NCBI RefSeq assembly: GCF_014841215.1
Contig: NZ_JACYTR010000017.1
Location: 1-64,000 of the forward strand
Source of the DNA: Pseudomarimonas arenosa
Lineage (GTDB): Bacteria > Pseudomonadota > Gammaproteobacteria > Xanthomonadales > Xanthomonadaceae
Length of the DNA: 64,000 bases
Direction of reading: 5' to 3'
Positions 1 through 7,444 of this stretch are shown here, one piece after another (within the stretch, counting starts at the first letter, position 1; the number at the start of each line of letters is the position of its first letter). The translations under genes and the position numbers were made by a program. The notes under the pieces are model-generated. The model worked only from the letters and a program-made list of their open reading frames with translations. It was not told the origin of the DNA and did no database searches.

Positions 1-2
1 GG

Positions 3-179
3 CGCGACGAGCCCAAGTGGTGGGCCCACTTGGGCGAGAAGCAACGCGGCAATCGGCGCAAAGGACCGGTGAGGGCCGTGCCAGCGCCGAAAGATCGCGA
101 ACACTCTGTTATCTCAACACCATTGGTCGAAACTCTCGCCCCGCTTGGAATTACCGGATCTTTCGGCGCGACCTCATGA
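3..179 (+). CDS. Possible 3' end of a gene truncated by the window edge, running into a dispersed repeat
   Basis: An open frame enters from the window edge and ends at a TGA at 177-179. The first ~20 codons (RDEPKWWAHLGEK, then a basic stretch) look protein-like. From about position 69 the frame lies inside a repeat that recurs at 43217-43345. Three of the four base differences between the two copies within this frame change an amino acid (R/G, L/S, T/A), so the repeat part is probably not under protein selection. Either a real gene ends here having absorbed repeat sequence as its tail, or the frame is accidental. The product cannot be named. Confidence 0.25.
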   Translation, partial: RDEPKWWAHLGEKQRGNRRKGPVRAVPAPKDREHSVISTPLVETLAPLGITGSFGATS

Positions 180-195
180 AGTATCCGGGCTAGGT
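69..195 (+). repeat. Dispersed intergenic repeat, copy 1
   Basis: The sequence from GTGAGGGCCGTGCCAGCGCC through the segment ending CTCATGAAGTATCCGGGCTAGG recurs at 43217-43342 with only a handful of substitutions and no indel. Its terminal part, CTCATGAAATATCCGGGTTA, also appears alone at 41395-41414, and the last bases of the window (CGCGACCTCAT, about 63988-63998) match the same end. It is a mobile-looking noncoding repeat family of unknown function. Confidence 0.7.
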
Positions 196-344
196 CTTGG
201 TTTGCGGCAGTTACCTGCTCGATCATTCGCCTTCTCTTCATGCCGTGCGCCACCAGGCGGTTGTGAATTTGAACATGGCGTTCAACCCAAAACGGCATGG
301 GCGGCCGAGGCGGCTGCCTGTGGTCCGCCCGGCCTTGCTTCGGC

Positions 345-380
345 TAGCAGGCTGCTGAAACTCATTTCAGCAGACTGCTA
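345..380. repeat. AGCAGGCTGCTGAAA hairpin, copy 1
   Basis: Two 16-base arms (345-360 and 365-380, one mismatch) flank a 4-base loop. Related hairpins with the core AGGCTGCTGA/TCAGCAGCCT lie at 42933-42960 and 44169-44194. The right arm contains the stop codon of the minus-strand gene at 378-788, so it probably acts as the 3' end or terminator of that transcript, although no T-run follows. Confidence 0.6.
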
Positions 381-788
381 GGAGCGCGCCCCGGTCTGCG
401 CCACCCCCCAGGCGCGCATGTCCTCCAGCGTCTCGAACCGTCGGTACGGACAGAGGCGGGAAAACATCGACTCGAATACCGGGTGCATCAGTTTCTCGCC
501 CTCGGTGCCAGGAAGCGCAACATGCGCGGCGGCTACCATGCCGAACTCGGCCACCATTCGTTCGGCCATCTGGGCATGCAGGCTCAGGGCTTCCGGCGTG
601 CACATCATCGATTCTGAAACCACCGCCGCGCCGACCCAGGCACCACGCTCGGCAAACTCGTGCGCCAGCGGCAGAGAGACTGCCGCCCAGCGCCGGGTCA
701 GCTCGCGATTCCAGGGCCCGCGGACATGGGTGATCAGCAACGGAAACGCCGCTTCCAGTCGCACGTCTCCATGGATGGAAAAGCTCAT
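378..788 (-). CDS. Hypothetical protein, 136 aa
   Basis: A compact soluble protein with no signal peptide or membrane segment. It begins MSFSIHGDVRLEAAFPLLI and continues with an alternating strand/helix pattern (GPWNRELTRRWAAVSLPLA, then a VVSESMM strand). This is loosely reminiscent of the SpoIIAA/STAS-like fold proteins that are common as single-domain hypotheticals, but I cannot confirm membership. It stands alone between a repeat and the serine hydrolase gene on the same strand, about 118 bp from it. Its stop codon lies within a hairpin repeat. No function is assigned. Confidence 0.65.
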   Translation of the reverse strand: MSFSIHGDVRLEAAFPLLITHVRGPWNRELTRRWAAVSLPLAHEFAERGAWVGAAVVSESMMCTPEALSLHAQMAERMVAEFGMVAAAHVALPGTEGEKLMHPVFESMFSRLCPYRRFETLEDMRAWGVAQTGARS

Positions 789-905
789 CGATCAACTCCG
801 TCGGTCGGCCATCCGTGCATTGGGATTAACGGCGGCTTCATGGTAGACCAACTGGCGGATGCTTCGCAGTGCCGCTCGGGGCCCCTCACAGGTGTTTCAC
901 GCCTG

Positions 906-2033
906 TTATCCCTGCGGCTGCTCTGTGTTGCGCAAGCGCGCCGACCAGTACTTAGCACCAAGGTCCGCCAGAAGGCCGGATTCGCCGTTAAGCAGCATCA
1001 CCAGGCCAGCGCGATGTTGGCGTGAATAGGAGATCTCGGCGACATAACCGTGCACCCAGCCGGCATGCAAGTAGATCGTTTCATCACCGATCTGGTAGAT
1101 TCGCCAGCCCAGGCCATAATGTGCATCGGTCAGCAGGTCACGCCAGGCGCGCCGTTGCAGATCGCGGGTAGTGCGAACGCGCGGCTGGGTAAGCTCGCTG
1201 ACCGTCTCGGGGGGGATGATGTCCGGGCTGTCACCGAGCTGGGCGGTCAGCCAGCGGGCAAGATCATTGGCGCTGGCATTGATGCCTGCTGCGGGCTCGA
1301 CCTGGTAGTAGCCCGCTTGCACCTGGCCGGGCAGCCATCGGCCGGCTCTTTGCAGATGAGGATGCGCGCGGTCAGGGCTGGCCAGAAACGCCTTCATGCC
1401 GACCGAGGTGTTTTGCATCTTCAGCGGGATAATCAGGCGTTGCCGGATCTGCTCGGCGTAGGATTCTCCGGTAGCCTTTTCGATCACCGGTGCAGACAGT
1501 GCGAACAACACGTTCTGATAGGTGTAGCAGCGCCCCGGTGCGCACAGCGGCTTCAGGCTGCGGAACTGCGGCAGGATGCGATCCAGTGGCTGGTTGGCTT
1601 CGAGCAGGTTGTCATAGGCGTTCGAGACGATGCCGGTCGAGTGCGATAGCAGATGCTGCAGCTGCAACTGAGCGCCGTGTTGTGCCTGTTTGAAGGCAAG
1701 ATCAGGCACCGCCCGGCCGACTTTGTCTTCCCAGTGCAGCTTGCCGTCGCGCACCAGCAGGGCAGTAAGTTGGGCGGCGAAAGTCTTCGATATCGAGGCG
1801 ATGCGGAATACCGTATCGGCAGTCACTGGGTTGGCGTCTTCGATGCCGCGCACCCCCACGCCTCCCGATGCCAGCAATTTGCCATCCTCGATCACCGCCC
1901 AGGCGCCTCCGGGTATGCCGCGTTCGGTCAGTGCCGTCTTGAAGTGATCGCTGAATTCGTGTGTTGTGGGGCTGGCAGCCTGCAGGCCGCGGGCGGTCAG
2001 CAGCAAGAGGCAGGCGAACAATAATCTGGACAT
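906..2033 (-). CDS. Exported serine hydrolase of the beta-lactamase (class C) fold
   Basis: The 375-aa protein starts with a signal peptide (MSRLLFACLLLLTARGLQA) and carries the three class C/PBP-like motifs in order. SxxK is in FRIASISKTFAAQL, with the nucleophile about residue 82. YxN is in CYTYQNVLFAL. The third motif is HAGWVHG, in the place of KTG. Such proteins (beta-lactamase family serine hydrolases, EstB/PBP4*-like) are mostly esterases or D-Ala-D-Ala-peptide hydrolases; few are true beta-lactamases. The HxG third motif instead of KTG argues against a classical AmpC role. It acts in the periplasm. The DoxX-like gene diverges from it at 2162. Confidence 0.85.
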   Translation of the reverse strand: MSRLLFACLLLLTARGLQAASPTTHEFSDHFKTALTERGIPGGAWAVIEDGKLLASGGVGVRGIEDANPVTADTVFRIASISKTFAAQLTALLVRDGKLHWEDKVGRAVPDLAFKQAQHGAQLQLQHLLSHSTGIVSNAYDNLLEANQPLDRILPQFRSLKPLCAPGRCYTYQNVLFALSAPVIEKATGESYAEQIRQRLIIPLKMQNTSVGMKAFLASPDRAHPHLQRAGRWLPGQVQAGYYQVEPAAGINASANDLARWLTAQLGDSPDIIPPETVSELTQPRVRTTRDLQRRAWRDLLTDAHYGLGWRIYQIGDETIYLHAGWVHGYVAEISYSRQHRAGLVMLLNGESGLLADLGAKYWSARLRNTEQPQG

Positions 2034-2161
2034 GAGCGGTGCGCGACCAAGACAGCCGAGATTGTTGACGATTCGGCGTTAACGGACCGTTGTCACTCGG
2101 CGAAGGCAGGCAGCCGGCCAGAAACATGCTTGAATGGAGTCCTGCCTTCAGGGGGGCGCCC

Positions 2162-2536
2162 GTGATCATTCGCCTGTTGACCTATCTTCTGGCCCTGGTG
2201 TTTTTCGCCTCGGGCGGTGCCAAGCTGGCGGCCCTGCCGTTTGAGCTTGAGGCCTTTGCGCGCTGGGGCTACCCGCTGTGGTTCATGTACCTCACCGGCG
2301 CGCTTGAAGTCGCAGGCGCACTGGGTCTGCTGATTCCACGGCTGTCGGCGCTGGCCGCGGCCTGCCTGGGGCTACTGATGATCGGTGCCGTGGCCACCCA
2401 TGCCCTGCACGCCGAGTGGCCGATGCTGGCGCTGGCGAGCACGATCATGCTGCTGGCCGGGTGGCGTGGCTGGGTCGGACGGGCGCAGATCGCTTCCCTG
2501 TTCGTAACTCGGCCAGGGCAGGCAGGCGCCCCTTGA
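2162..2536 (+). CDS. DoxX-like small integral membrane protein
   Basis: This protein of about 124 aa has four predicted membrane helices: LLTYLLALVFFASGGAKLA, a GALEVAGALGLLIP segment, LAAACLGLLMIGAVATHAL and a short C-terminal one. The SGGAKLA motif near the end of helix 1 and a central E in GALEVAGALGLL are typical of the DoxX/DoxX-like family. Members are linked to quinone or redox chemistry in some systems but are usually uncharacterised. The start chosen is GTG at 2162, preceded by a G-rich Shine-Dalgarno (GGGGGGC); ATG codons at 2090 and 2126 are in frame but would add a non-membrane tail. Confidence 0.75.
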   Translation: MIIRLLTYLLALVFFASGGAKLAALPFELEAFARWGYPLWFMYLTGALEVAGALGLLIPRLSALAAACLGLLMIGAVATHALHAEWPMLALASTIMLLAGWRGWVGRAQIASLFVTRPGQAGAP

Positions 2537-2633
2537 GCTCTGGTTTGTGCTGATCTGCCGGGCCGGCTTGCGTCGGCCTGAGGCAGCTCGGATACTGCCG
2601 CGCTGATCTTCTCGCTGACCCAAGGCAGACCCC

Positions 2634-4988
2634 GTGAGTAACGCTGCTAGCTCCGGCACTCCGTCATCAGTGTGGCGCCAAGTGCGTCAGCGACATCTGA
2701 TTCCGGTGCTTACCGGTTGGTTCGGCCTATGTTGGGCGCTGATCGAGTTTTCCTCCTTCCTGGTACAGCGCTACGCCCTGCCCGAGTACCTGATCGACAT
2801 GGTCTTTGCCGGTATGTGGGTGCTGTTGCCCACGGTGGTGCTGTTGACTTGGTGGATCGGCGAGGTCGGCGCCATGCACTGGACCCGGTCGCGCGCGCTG
2901 AGTATTGGGGTACTGCTGCTGGCTGGCCTGGCCACGGCTTGGCAGGCGCCACGCTTTATTGGCGGCCCCACACAACACAAAGCTTCACTTGCGAACGCCG
3001 TCGATGGCAGCGAGACGGCGGCGAAATCGTCCTCGACAGCGGTCGTCGTGCCGCGGGTCGTGCTGTTTCCCTTCAAGGTGCAGGGCGCAGCCGAGGATCA
3101 GTGGCTGGGCGCCGCCATGGCGGTCTTGACGCGCTACGATCTGCTATTCGATCCGCGGCTCGACGCCTCGTATGCATCGGCCGGGCTGCTGTCCACGCTG
3201 CGTGCTCAAGGGGGTCGAAACTTCGATGGTGCCAGTCGGGCGATGCTGCGCAACGCTGCGCTGGCTCAGGCCTATCAGGTGATGGTCAGCGGCGAAGTCA
3301 GCGTCGGCGCCAGCGGGCTGACCGTTCGCGCCTCAGTGCAGGGTCTGAATCCCGACCGGGATCTCGGCGCGATCGAGTTTGAGGCGCAGGATGTGTGGTC
3401 GGCGGTGGATCAGTTGGCAGCACTGCTGCGCGAGCAGGTCAGCAGCACCGATCGCGATCAGCCAGGTAGAGATGCGCCCTTGCTGAGCATTACCACCGAC
3501 TCGCTTCCGGCGCTTCGCGCCTACGTGGAAGCCCTCGTTGTCGAAGTGCAGGACAACGACTATCCGCGTGCCGCTGAACTGCTGGATCAAGCGATTGCCC
3601 TGGATGGCAATTTCGTCGCTGCCGACGTGCAGCGCTTCCTGGTTCGTGCCCAGTTGGGCGACATCCTGCAAGCCCGGCAGATTGCTCAGGCGTTGGCGCC
3701 GCGCACCGGCATGTTGCCAGACCGACTGCGTTTCACCATGCAGGCGATTCAGGCTTCAGCTGTCGGTCGCGAGCAGGTGCTTGGGGTGTACCGGCTGTGG
3801 TCGAAGCGGGCGCCTCATGATCGAGAGCCGCAATTGATGTTGGCACGCATGGAGCTGAGCGATGCGCCGGATGATCCGGCCATCTGGCAACGCTTGCAGC
3901 AATTGGCGATCGAATCGGGCAGCGCCTCAGAGCTGCTGAGCTTGGCCTCATCGGCCTTGCTTCGCGAACTGCCCGATCAGGCCAGGGAGCTGGCCACGCT
4001 GGCCGCTCAACGCAACCCGATGGAGATTGGCGCGCCGCTGCTGATGGCCGAGATTGCGCGCCTGGAGGGACGCCATGACGAGGCCCTGCGTGCACTGGAC
4101 GAAGCAGCCCTGCTACGCCCGGAGCTGATCTCGCCCGTGCTCAGCCGAGCTGACGTGCTGTTCAGCACCGGGCGCTGGGAGGAGGCCTTGCGCGTTATTG
4201 AAAACGCGCGCCAACGAACCGAGCACAATCCCACTGCTCGTATCAATGTGCTGAGAAAGCAAATCGATCTGCTGCGCAGCCTGGGGCGACAGCAGGCGGC
4301 CTTCGATGTGTTGATGGACCTGATGGAGATGGAGCGCTCTCGCTCTGCGCCGGTGATGATGGCGCACAACCTCAACGGTTACATAGGCGTGTACGCCAGC
4401 GTCAAAGGCGTACAGGCAGCGCGTGAATGGATGGCCCAATGGAACATCTCGGAAGACCCCAGGTTGCGTGAACATGCCCTAGCCAATCTCGATCTGGTCC
4501 TGGGTCTGCAGCTGCTGGACCGCTCGCTTTATTTCCAGGGGCTGGAGAAACTCGAATTGGCCTGGCAGCAGAGCGGCGCACCGCTGTCGGTTTCGGCGCT
4601 GATCTATCAGCGTCTGGGGCAGGCCTGGCAGGCCGGCACTCCTGAGAGTCTGGCCGCCTGGGCAGAAACGCTGGAAGAGTTTCAGTACGTGCTGGCGGCG
4701 TCGAATCAGCCGATGAGTCAACTGCAGAGCTGGCATGCCATGCTGGTCGAGATTGCCCTGCAGCATGGCCAGCACGCCTTTGCCCGCCCCTGGCTGGAGA
4801 AACTGCAGCGCGCTGAGCCGGAAGGTCCGACCGTGCTCTGGTGGTCGCTGCGCGCCGCGCTTCTGGCTGGCGATCAGGCGGCAGCCACTGGATACGGCAA
4901 GCAGCTGCAGGCGGCTTGGAAAGACGCCGACCCCGGATTCGACCGCTTGGCCGAGTTCCGGGCGCTGACGGCCAGCTTGCCGCTATAG
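2634..4988 (+). CDS. Membrane-anchored TPR protein with a TolB-like middle domain
   Basis: 784 aa from a GTG start. Residues ~20-100 hold three hydrophobic segments (around WFGLCWALIEFSSFLV, MVFAGMWVLLPTVVLLTWW and LSIGVLLLAGLATAW). Residues ~140-290 resemble the domain found before TPR arrays in adenylate cyclase-like and winged-helix TPR proteins (RVVLFPFKVQG, WLGAAMAVLTRYDL), usually thought to assess a multi-component activity. Residues ~300-780 form a helical array of TPR-like repeats, e.g. YPRAAELLDQAIALDGNFV and EALRALDEAALLRPELI. No catalytic or DNA-binding domain is visible, so it is probably an inner-membrane scaffold. It stands alone. Confidence 0.7.
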   Translation: MSNAASSGTPSSVWRQVRQRHLIPVLTGWFGLCWALIEFSSFLVQRYALPEYLIDMVFAGMWVLLPTVVLLTWWIGEVGAMHWTRSRALSIGVLLLAGLATAWQAPRFIGGPTQHKASLANAVDGSETAAKSSSTAVVVPRVVLFPFKVQGAAEDQWLGAAMAVLTRYDLLFDPRLDASYASAGLLSTLRAQGGRNFDGASRAMLRNAALAQAYQVMVSGEVSVGASGLTVRASVQGLNPDRDLGAIEFEAQDVWSAVDQLAALLREQVSSTDRDQPGRDAPLLSITTDSLPALRAYVEALVVEVQDNDYPRAAELLDQAIALDGNFVAADVQRFLVRAQLGDILQARQIAQALAPRTGMLPDRLRFTMQAIQASAVGREQVLGVYRLWSKRAPHDREPQLMLARMELSDAPDDPAIWQRLQQLAIESGSASELLSLASSALLRELPDQARELATLAAQRNPMEIGAPLLMAEIARLEGRHDEALRALDEAALLRPELISPVLSRADVLFSTGRWEEALRVIENARQRTEHNPTARINVLRKQIDLLRSLGRQQAAFDVLMDLMEMERSRSAPVMMAHNLNGYIGVYASVKGVQAAREWMAQWNISEDPRLREHALANLDLVLGLQLLDRSLYFQGLEKLELAWQQSGAPLSVSALIYQRLGQAWQAGTPESLAAWAETLEEFQYVLAASNQPMSQLQSWHAMLVEIALQHGQHAFARPWLEKLQRAEPEGPTVLWWSLRAALLAGDQAAATGYGKQLQAAWKDADPGFDRLAEFRALTASLPL

Positions 4989-5084
4989 TCTCCCACTCTC
5001 TGCGCAAGCGGCCGCGCTTGCTCGGGCAGCAGGCCGCTTGAAGCCCGCGCTGCCCGGCGTAGTACCCTGGCGTTACACGTCTCG

Positions 5085-5852
5085 ATGGACCCGGCCATGC
5101 CTCAGCCTCCGATGCCCGATCTGATTCGTTCCTTGCTGGCATCCACTGCCCGCGGTTGGCGCGGCACCCAGGTGTTGCGGGCGGTGAAGGCGCCAGCGAA
5201 ACAATTGGTGGTGTTCGATCGCGAGAACGATCCGGAATGCCGGCTGCTGCGCGAGGTGTTGACCGAGCTGCAACTCGACGCGCTGATCCAGCCCTGCCCG
5301 GAAGGCGGACGGCGCTTTGCGCAGAAGCTGCCGCGTGGGGCCCGCCTGCCGTATCTGATCGATCGCAATGAAGATGCCAGGCTGCAGGGTGTGCGCGACT
5401 GTCTTGGCCATCTGTTGCAGCACTATGCTGGCATCGGATGGGCCCGGCATCTGCTGACCAGCTGGCCGATGCGACTCAGCTCGCAACTGGCCTCGCGGTT
5501 GCGCGGTCGACAAGGCGCGCTGGCACGGCCTTCACGCTCACCGCGCAAACCGCTGGAGTTGTACAGCTTCGAATCCAGCCCTTACTCGCGCCTGGTGCGC
5601 GAGCGCCTTTGCGAACTTGAGTTGCCCTGGGTGCTGCGCAGCTTTGGCAAGGAGCAACTCAGCGATTGGGGGCCGCCCAACCTGCGCTTCAGCCTGCGGC
5701 CTTGGGCAGCGAAGCCAGGCGGCAGACGTGAAGCCATGTTAAGTGACACCGGCAAGGCGCAGGTGCCGTATCTGATCGATCCGAATCAAGGCGTGGAACT
5801 GTTTGAATCAACCGAAATCCTGCGTCACCTCGATCAGTACTACGCGCGCTGA
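5085..5852 (+). CDS. Tandem GST N-terminal (thioredoxin-fold) domain protein
   Basis: The 255-aa protein is made of two thioredoxin-like GST_N domains in tandem. Domain 1 spans ~30-115 (LVVFDRENDPECRLLREVL, LPYLIDRNEDARL). Domain 2 spans ~160-253 (LELYSFESSPYSRLVRERL, VPYLIDPNQGVELFES, ILRHLDQYYAR). Each has the cis-proline VPYL/LPYL motif that positions glutathione in GSTs and the acidic-serine segment after it (ELFES; degenerate in domain 1). There is no alpha-helical GST_C domain. The second active-site region is SSPYSR, with Ser or Tyr rather than CxxC, so it is not an oxidoreductase of the Grx type. Similar two-domain proteins occur in bacteria and plastids; their activity is not known to me. 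Confidence 0.75.
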   Translation: MDPAMPQPPMPDLIRSLLASTARGWRGTQVLRAVKAPAKQLVVFDRENDPECRLLREVLTELQLDALIQPCPEGGRRFAQKLPRGARLPYLIDRNEDARLQGVRDCLGHLLQHYAGIGWARHLLTSWPMRLSSQLASRLRGRQGALARPSRSPRKPLELYSFESSPYSRLVRERLCELELPWVLRSFGKEQLSDWGPPNLRFSLRPWAAKPGGRREAMLSDTGKAQVPYLIDPNQGVELFESTEILRHLDQYYAR

Positions 5853-6133
5853 TTGCTGCAATGCCGCCGTCCCGGAGGTTGCCCGCGCGTGTTGTCTGAA
5901 GCGCGCCCTATTGGGCTTCCGACACAAGTCGATTGAGGTCTGCGCATTGCGAGACAGGTTGCAATTCACCGAGTCTCTCCCGCAAGGGGAGAGGGGCTGT
6001 ACAGCGCCTGTCTCTCAAATCGGAAAGATAGATACCTGCCCGACAGGTCTGCCTACGGGTTAGAACAGCACCGCGTGCATCTCGCCGGGCCCTAGCTCTA
6101 TGATGCGCCAGGCTCGTCACCGGAAGATGCGGT
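5853..6133. other. Intergenic region with hairpin-rich repeat DNA
   Basis: No gene is seen. It contains a CCCGCAAGGGGAGAGGGGC element at about 5977-5998, related to the CCCTCTCCC/GGGAGAGGG palindromes at 24.7-25.1 kb. A CTGTACAG palindrome (5998-6005) and a short CCTGCCCGACAGG dyad near 6033 follow. The promoter of the LuxR-type gene at 6134 should lie near its 3' end, but no convincing -35/-10 pair stands out. Confidence 0.5.
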
Positions 6134-7294
6134 ATGCCCAACGCTCGGCTTGATCTCGATGGTCTGGTGCAGGGTCTGTATGGCTCCTTGGTCGACGCCA
6201 TGCAGTTCGAGAGCGCGCTGGCGCAGATCGCCCGGGCGTTCAATTCGCACTTCTGCGCCATCCACACCGAAGACTTCGGCCTGGCCCGCGGCAGTGCTGA
6301 AGCAGTGGCCGAGTTGTCAGCGCTGGATATCGGCCATGTCACCCATCGCTATCAGGAGCAGTGGGCCACCGAGAACATCTGGATGCGACGCAGTTTGCCG
6401 GGCTTTCTCGAGCAGGGGTGGCAGCACGGGCAGGCAGTGGTCAGCGACAGCGAGTTTCTGCGCAGCGCCTATTACCTGCACTTTCTGCGCGATTTGGATA
6501 TTCGCTATGGCGCCGGGATCTGTGTCTGGCGCGACTCCAGTCTCAATCTGTCGGTGGTCTCGATCAATCGCAGCGCCAGCGCAGGACCGTTCAGCCCCGA
6601 TGAGCTGCATATCATTGCCAAGCTGCAGCCGCACCTCAGCAACGCCTACGCCCTGTATCGACGCATCGCCAGGCTGGAGTCCAAAGTTCAGTCATTCCGG
6701 GCCGGATTCGAGTGCAGCCCGATCGGCATATTGATACTCAGTCGCGATGGCGCCGTGCTGAAGGCCAATCTGCAGGCAGAGCAGGTGTTGCATGCCCACA
6801 GCGGTGTCTCCCGCGGGGGTGGCGCACGGCTGCAGTTTGCCAGCCCAGCTCATCGGCAGCAGTTCGAGACCGCCCTGCTGGCCTTGAAGCTGCAGCACGA
6901 GACGCCACGCCCGCAATCGGTGCTGATTGCTTCGCTTGATCAGCGTGACAAAGGCATTGTGATGCATCTATGTGCTATGCCTTCGGTGTGCGGCGGCTTT
7001 CCGGAATCGGAAGGTCAAGTGCTGGTGTATCTCACTGGACTCGACAGCAGTCAGATCGATCGCCTGGCGCAGCAGACCCTGCAAGTGGTGTTCAACTTCA
7101 CCGCCAAAGAGGCCGAGGTCGCCCTGGCCTTGCAGAACGACACTGATCTGCAGGGCTGCGCCGAGCTGCTCGGAATTGGTCTGGAAACCGTACGCACCCA
7201 TCTCAAGCGCTGCTTTCAGAAGACCGGCACGCGCAGCCAGCGCGAACTGGCGCGGGTGCTCGATCGCGTGCTGGGTTCATTGCCCAAGCTTTGA
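6134..7294 (+). CDS. LuxR-type transcriptional regulator with an N-terminal sensor region
   Basis: 386 aa. Residues 1-~310 form a GAF/PAS-like sensory region (FESALAQIARAFNSHFCAI; then SPIGILILSRDGAVLKAN, a PAS-like segment around 190-215). Residues ~320-375 form a LuxR/GerE helix-turn-helix: FTAKEAEVALALQNDTDL, CAELLGIGLETVRTHLKRCF, TRSQRELARVL. The sensor has no receiver aspartate, so this is a ligand- or redox-sensing regulator, not a response regulator. ATG 6134 has a GGAAG Shine-Dalgarno 7 bases upstream. It is the first gene of the secreted-protein island, and a perfect 16-bp palindrome lies 8 bp after its stop, in front of the next gene. I infer that it controls the island. Confidence 0.85.
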   Translation: MPNARLDLDGLVQGLYGSLVDAMQFESALAQIARAFNSHFCAIHTEDFGLARGSAEAVAELSALDIGHVTHRYQEQWATENIWMRRSLPGFLEQGWQHGQAVVSDSEFLRSAYYLHFLRDLDIRYGAGICVWRDSSLNLSVVSINRSASAGPFSPDELHIIAKLQPHLSNAYALYRRIARLESKVQSFRAGFECSPIGILILSRDGAVLKANLQAEQVLHAHSGVSRGGGARLQFASPAHRQQFETALLALKLQHETPRPQSVLIASLDQRDKGIVMHLCAMPSVCGGFPESEGQVLVYLTGLDSSQIDRLAQQTLQVVFNFTAKEAEVALALQNDTDLQGCAELLGIGLETVRTHLKRCFQKTGTRSQRELARVLDRVLGSLPKL

Positions 7295-7302
7295 TCAGGC
7301 GG

Positions 7303-7318
7303 TCCCCCGATCGGGGGA
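7303..7318. promoter_or_regulatory. Perfect 16-bp palindrome TCCCCCGATCGGGGGA, candidate operator
   Basis: The sequence is its own reverse complement and lies between the LuxR-type gene and the beta-helix gene. An almost identical 18-bp dyad with one mismatch lies at 9986-10003, upstream of the gene at 10069. LuxR-family regulators bind dyads of about 16-20 bp, so it may be an operator for the neighbouring regulator. It might alternatively be the stem of a terminator for the regulator gene, though no loop or T-run is present. Confidence 0.45.
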
Positions 7319-7444
7319 TTCGCAATCCATAGCAGAAGAGTAGTTTGTCCCCAGGTGACATGCAGGGATCGGGACAAGGCCGCGTTTCCTCCACGCAGTG
7401 CGGCGACCTGCAAGGTCAGTGGGCAAGCAACGCAGGGGGCTGCA

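Noticed and set aside
906-2033. True AmpC beta-lactamase
   Set aside because: The third motif is HAG rather than KTG and no ampR-like regulator is divergent; serine hydrolase of the fold is the safer call.
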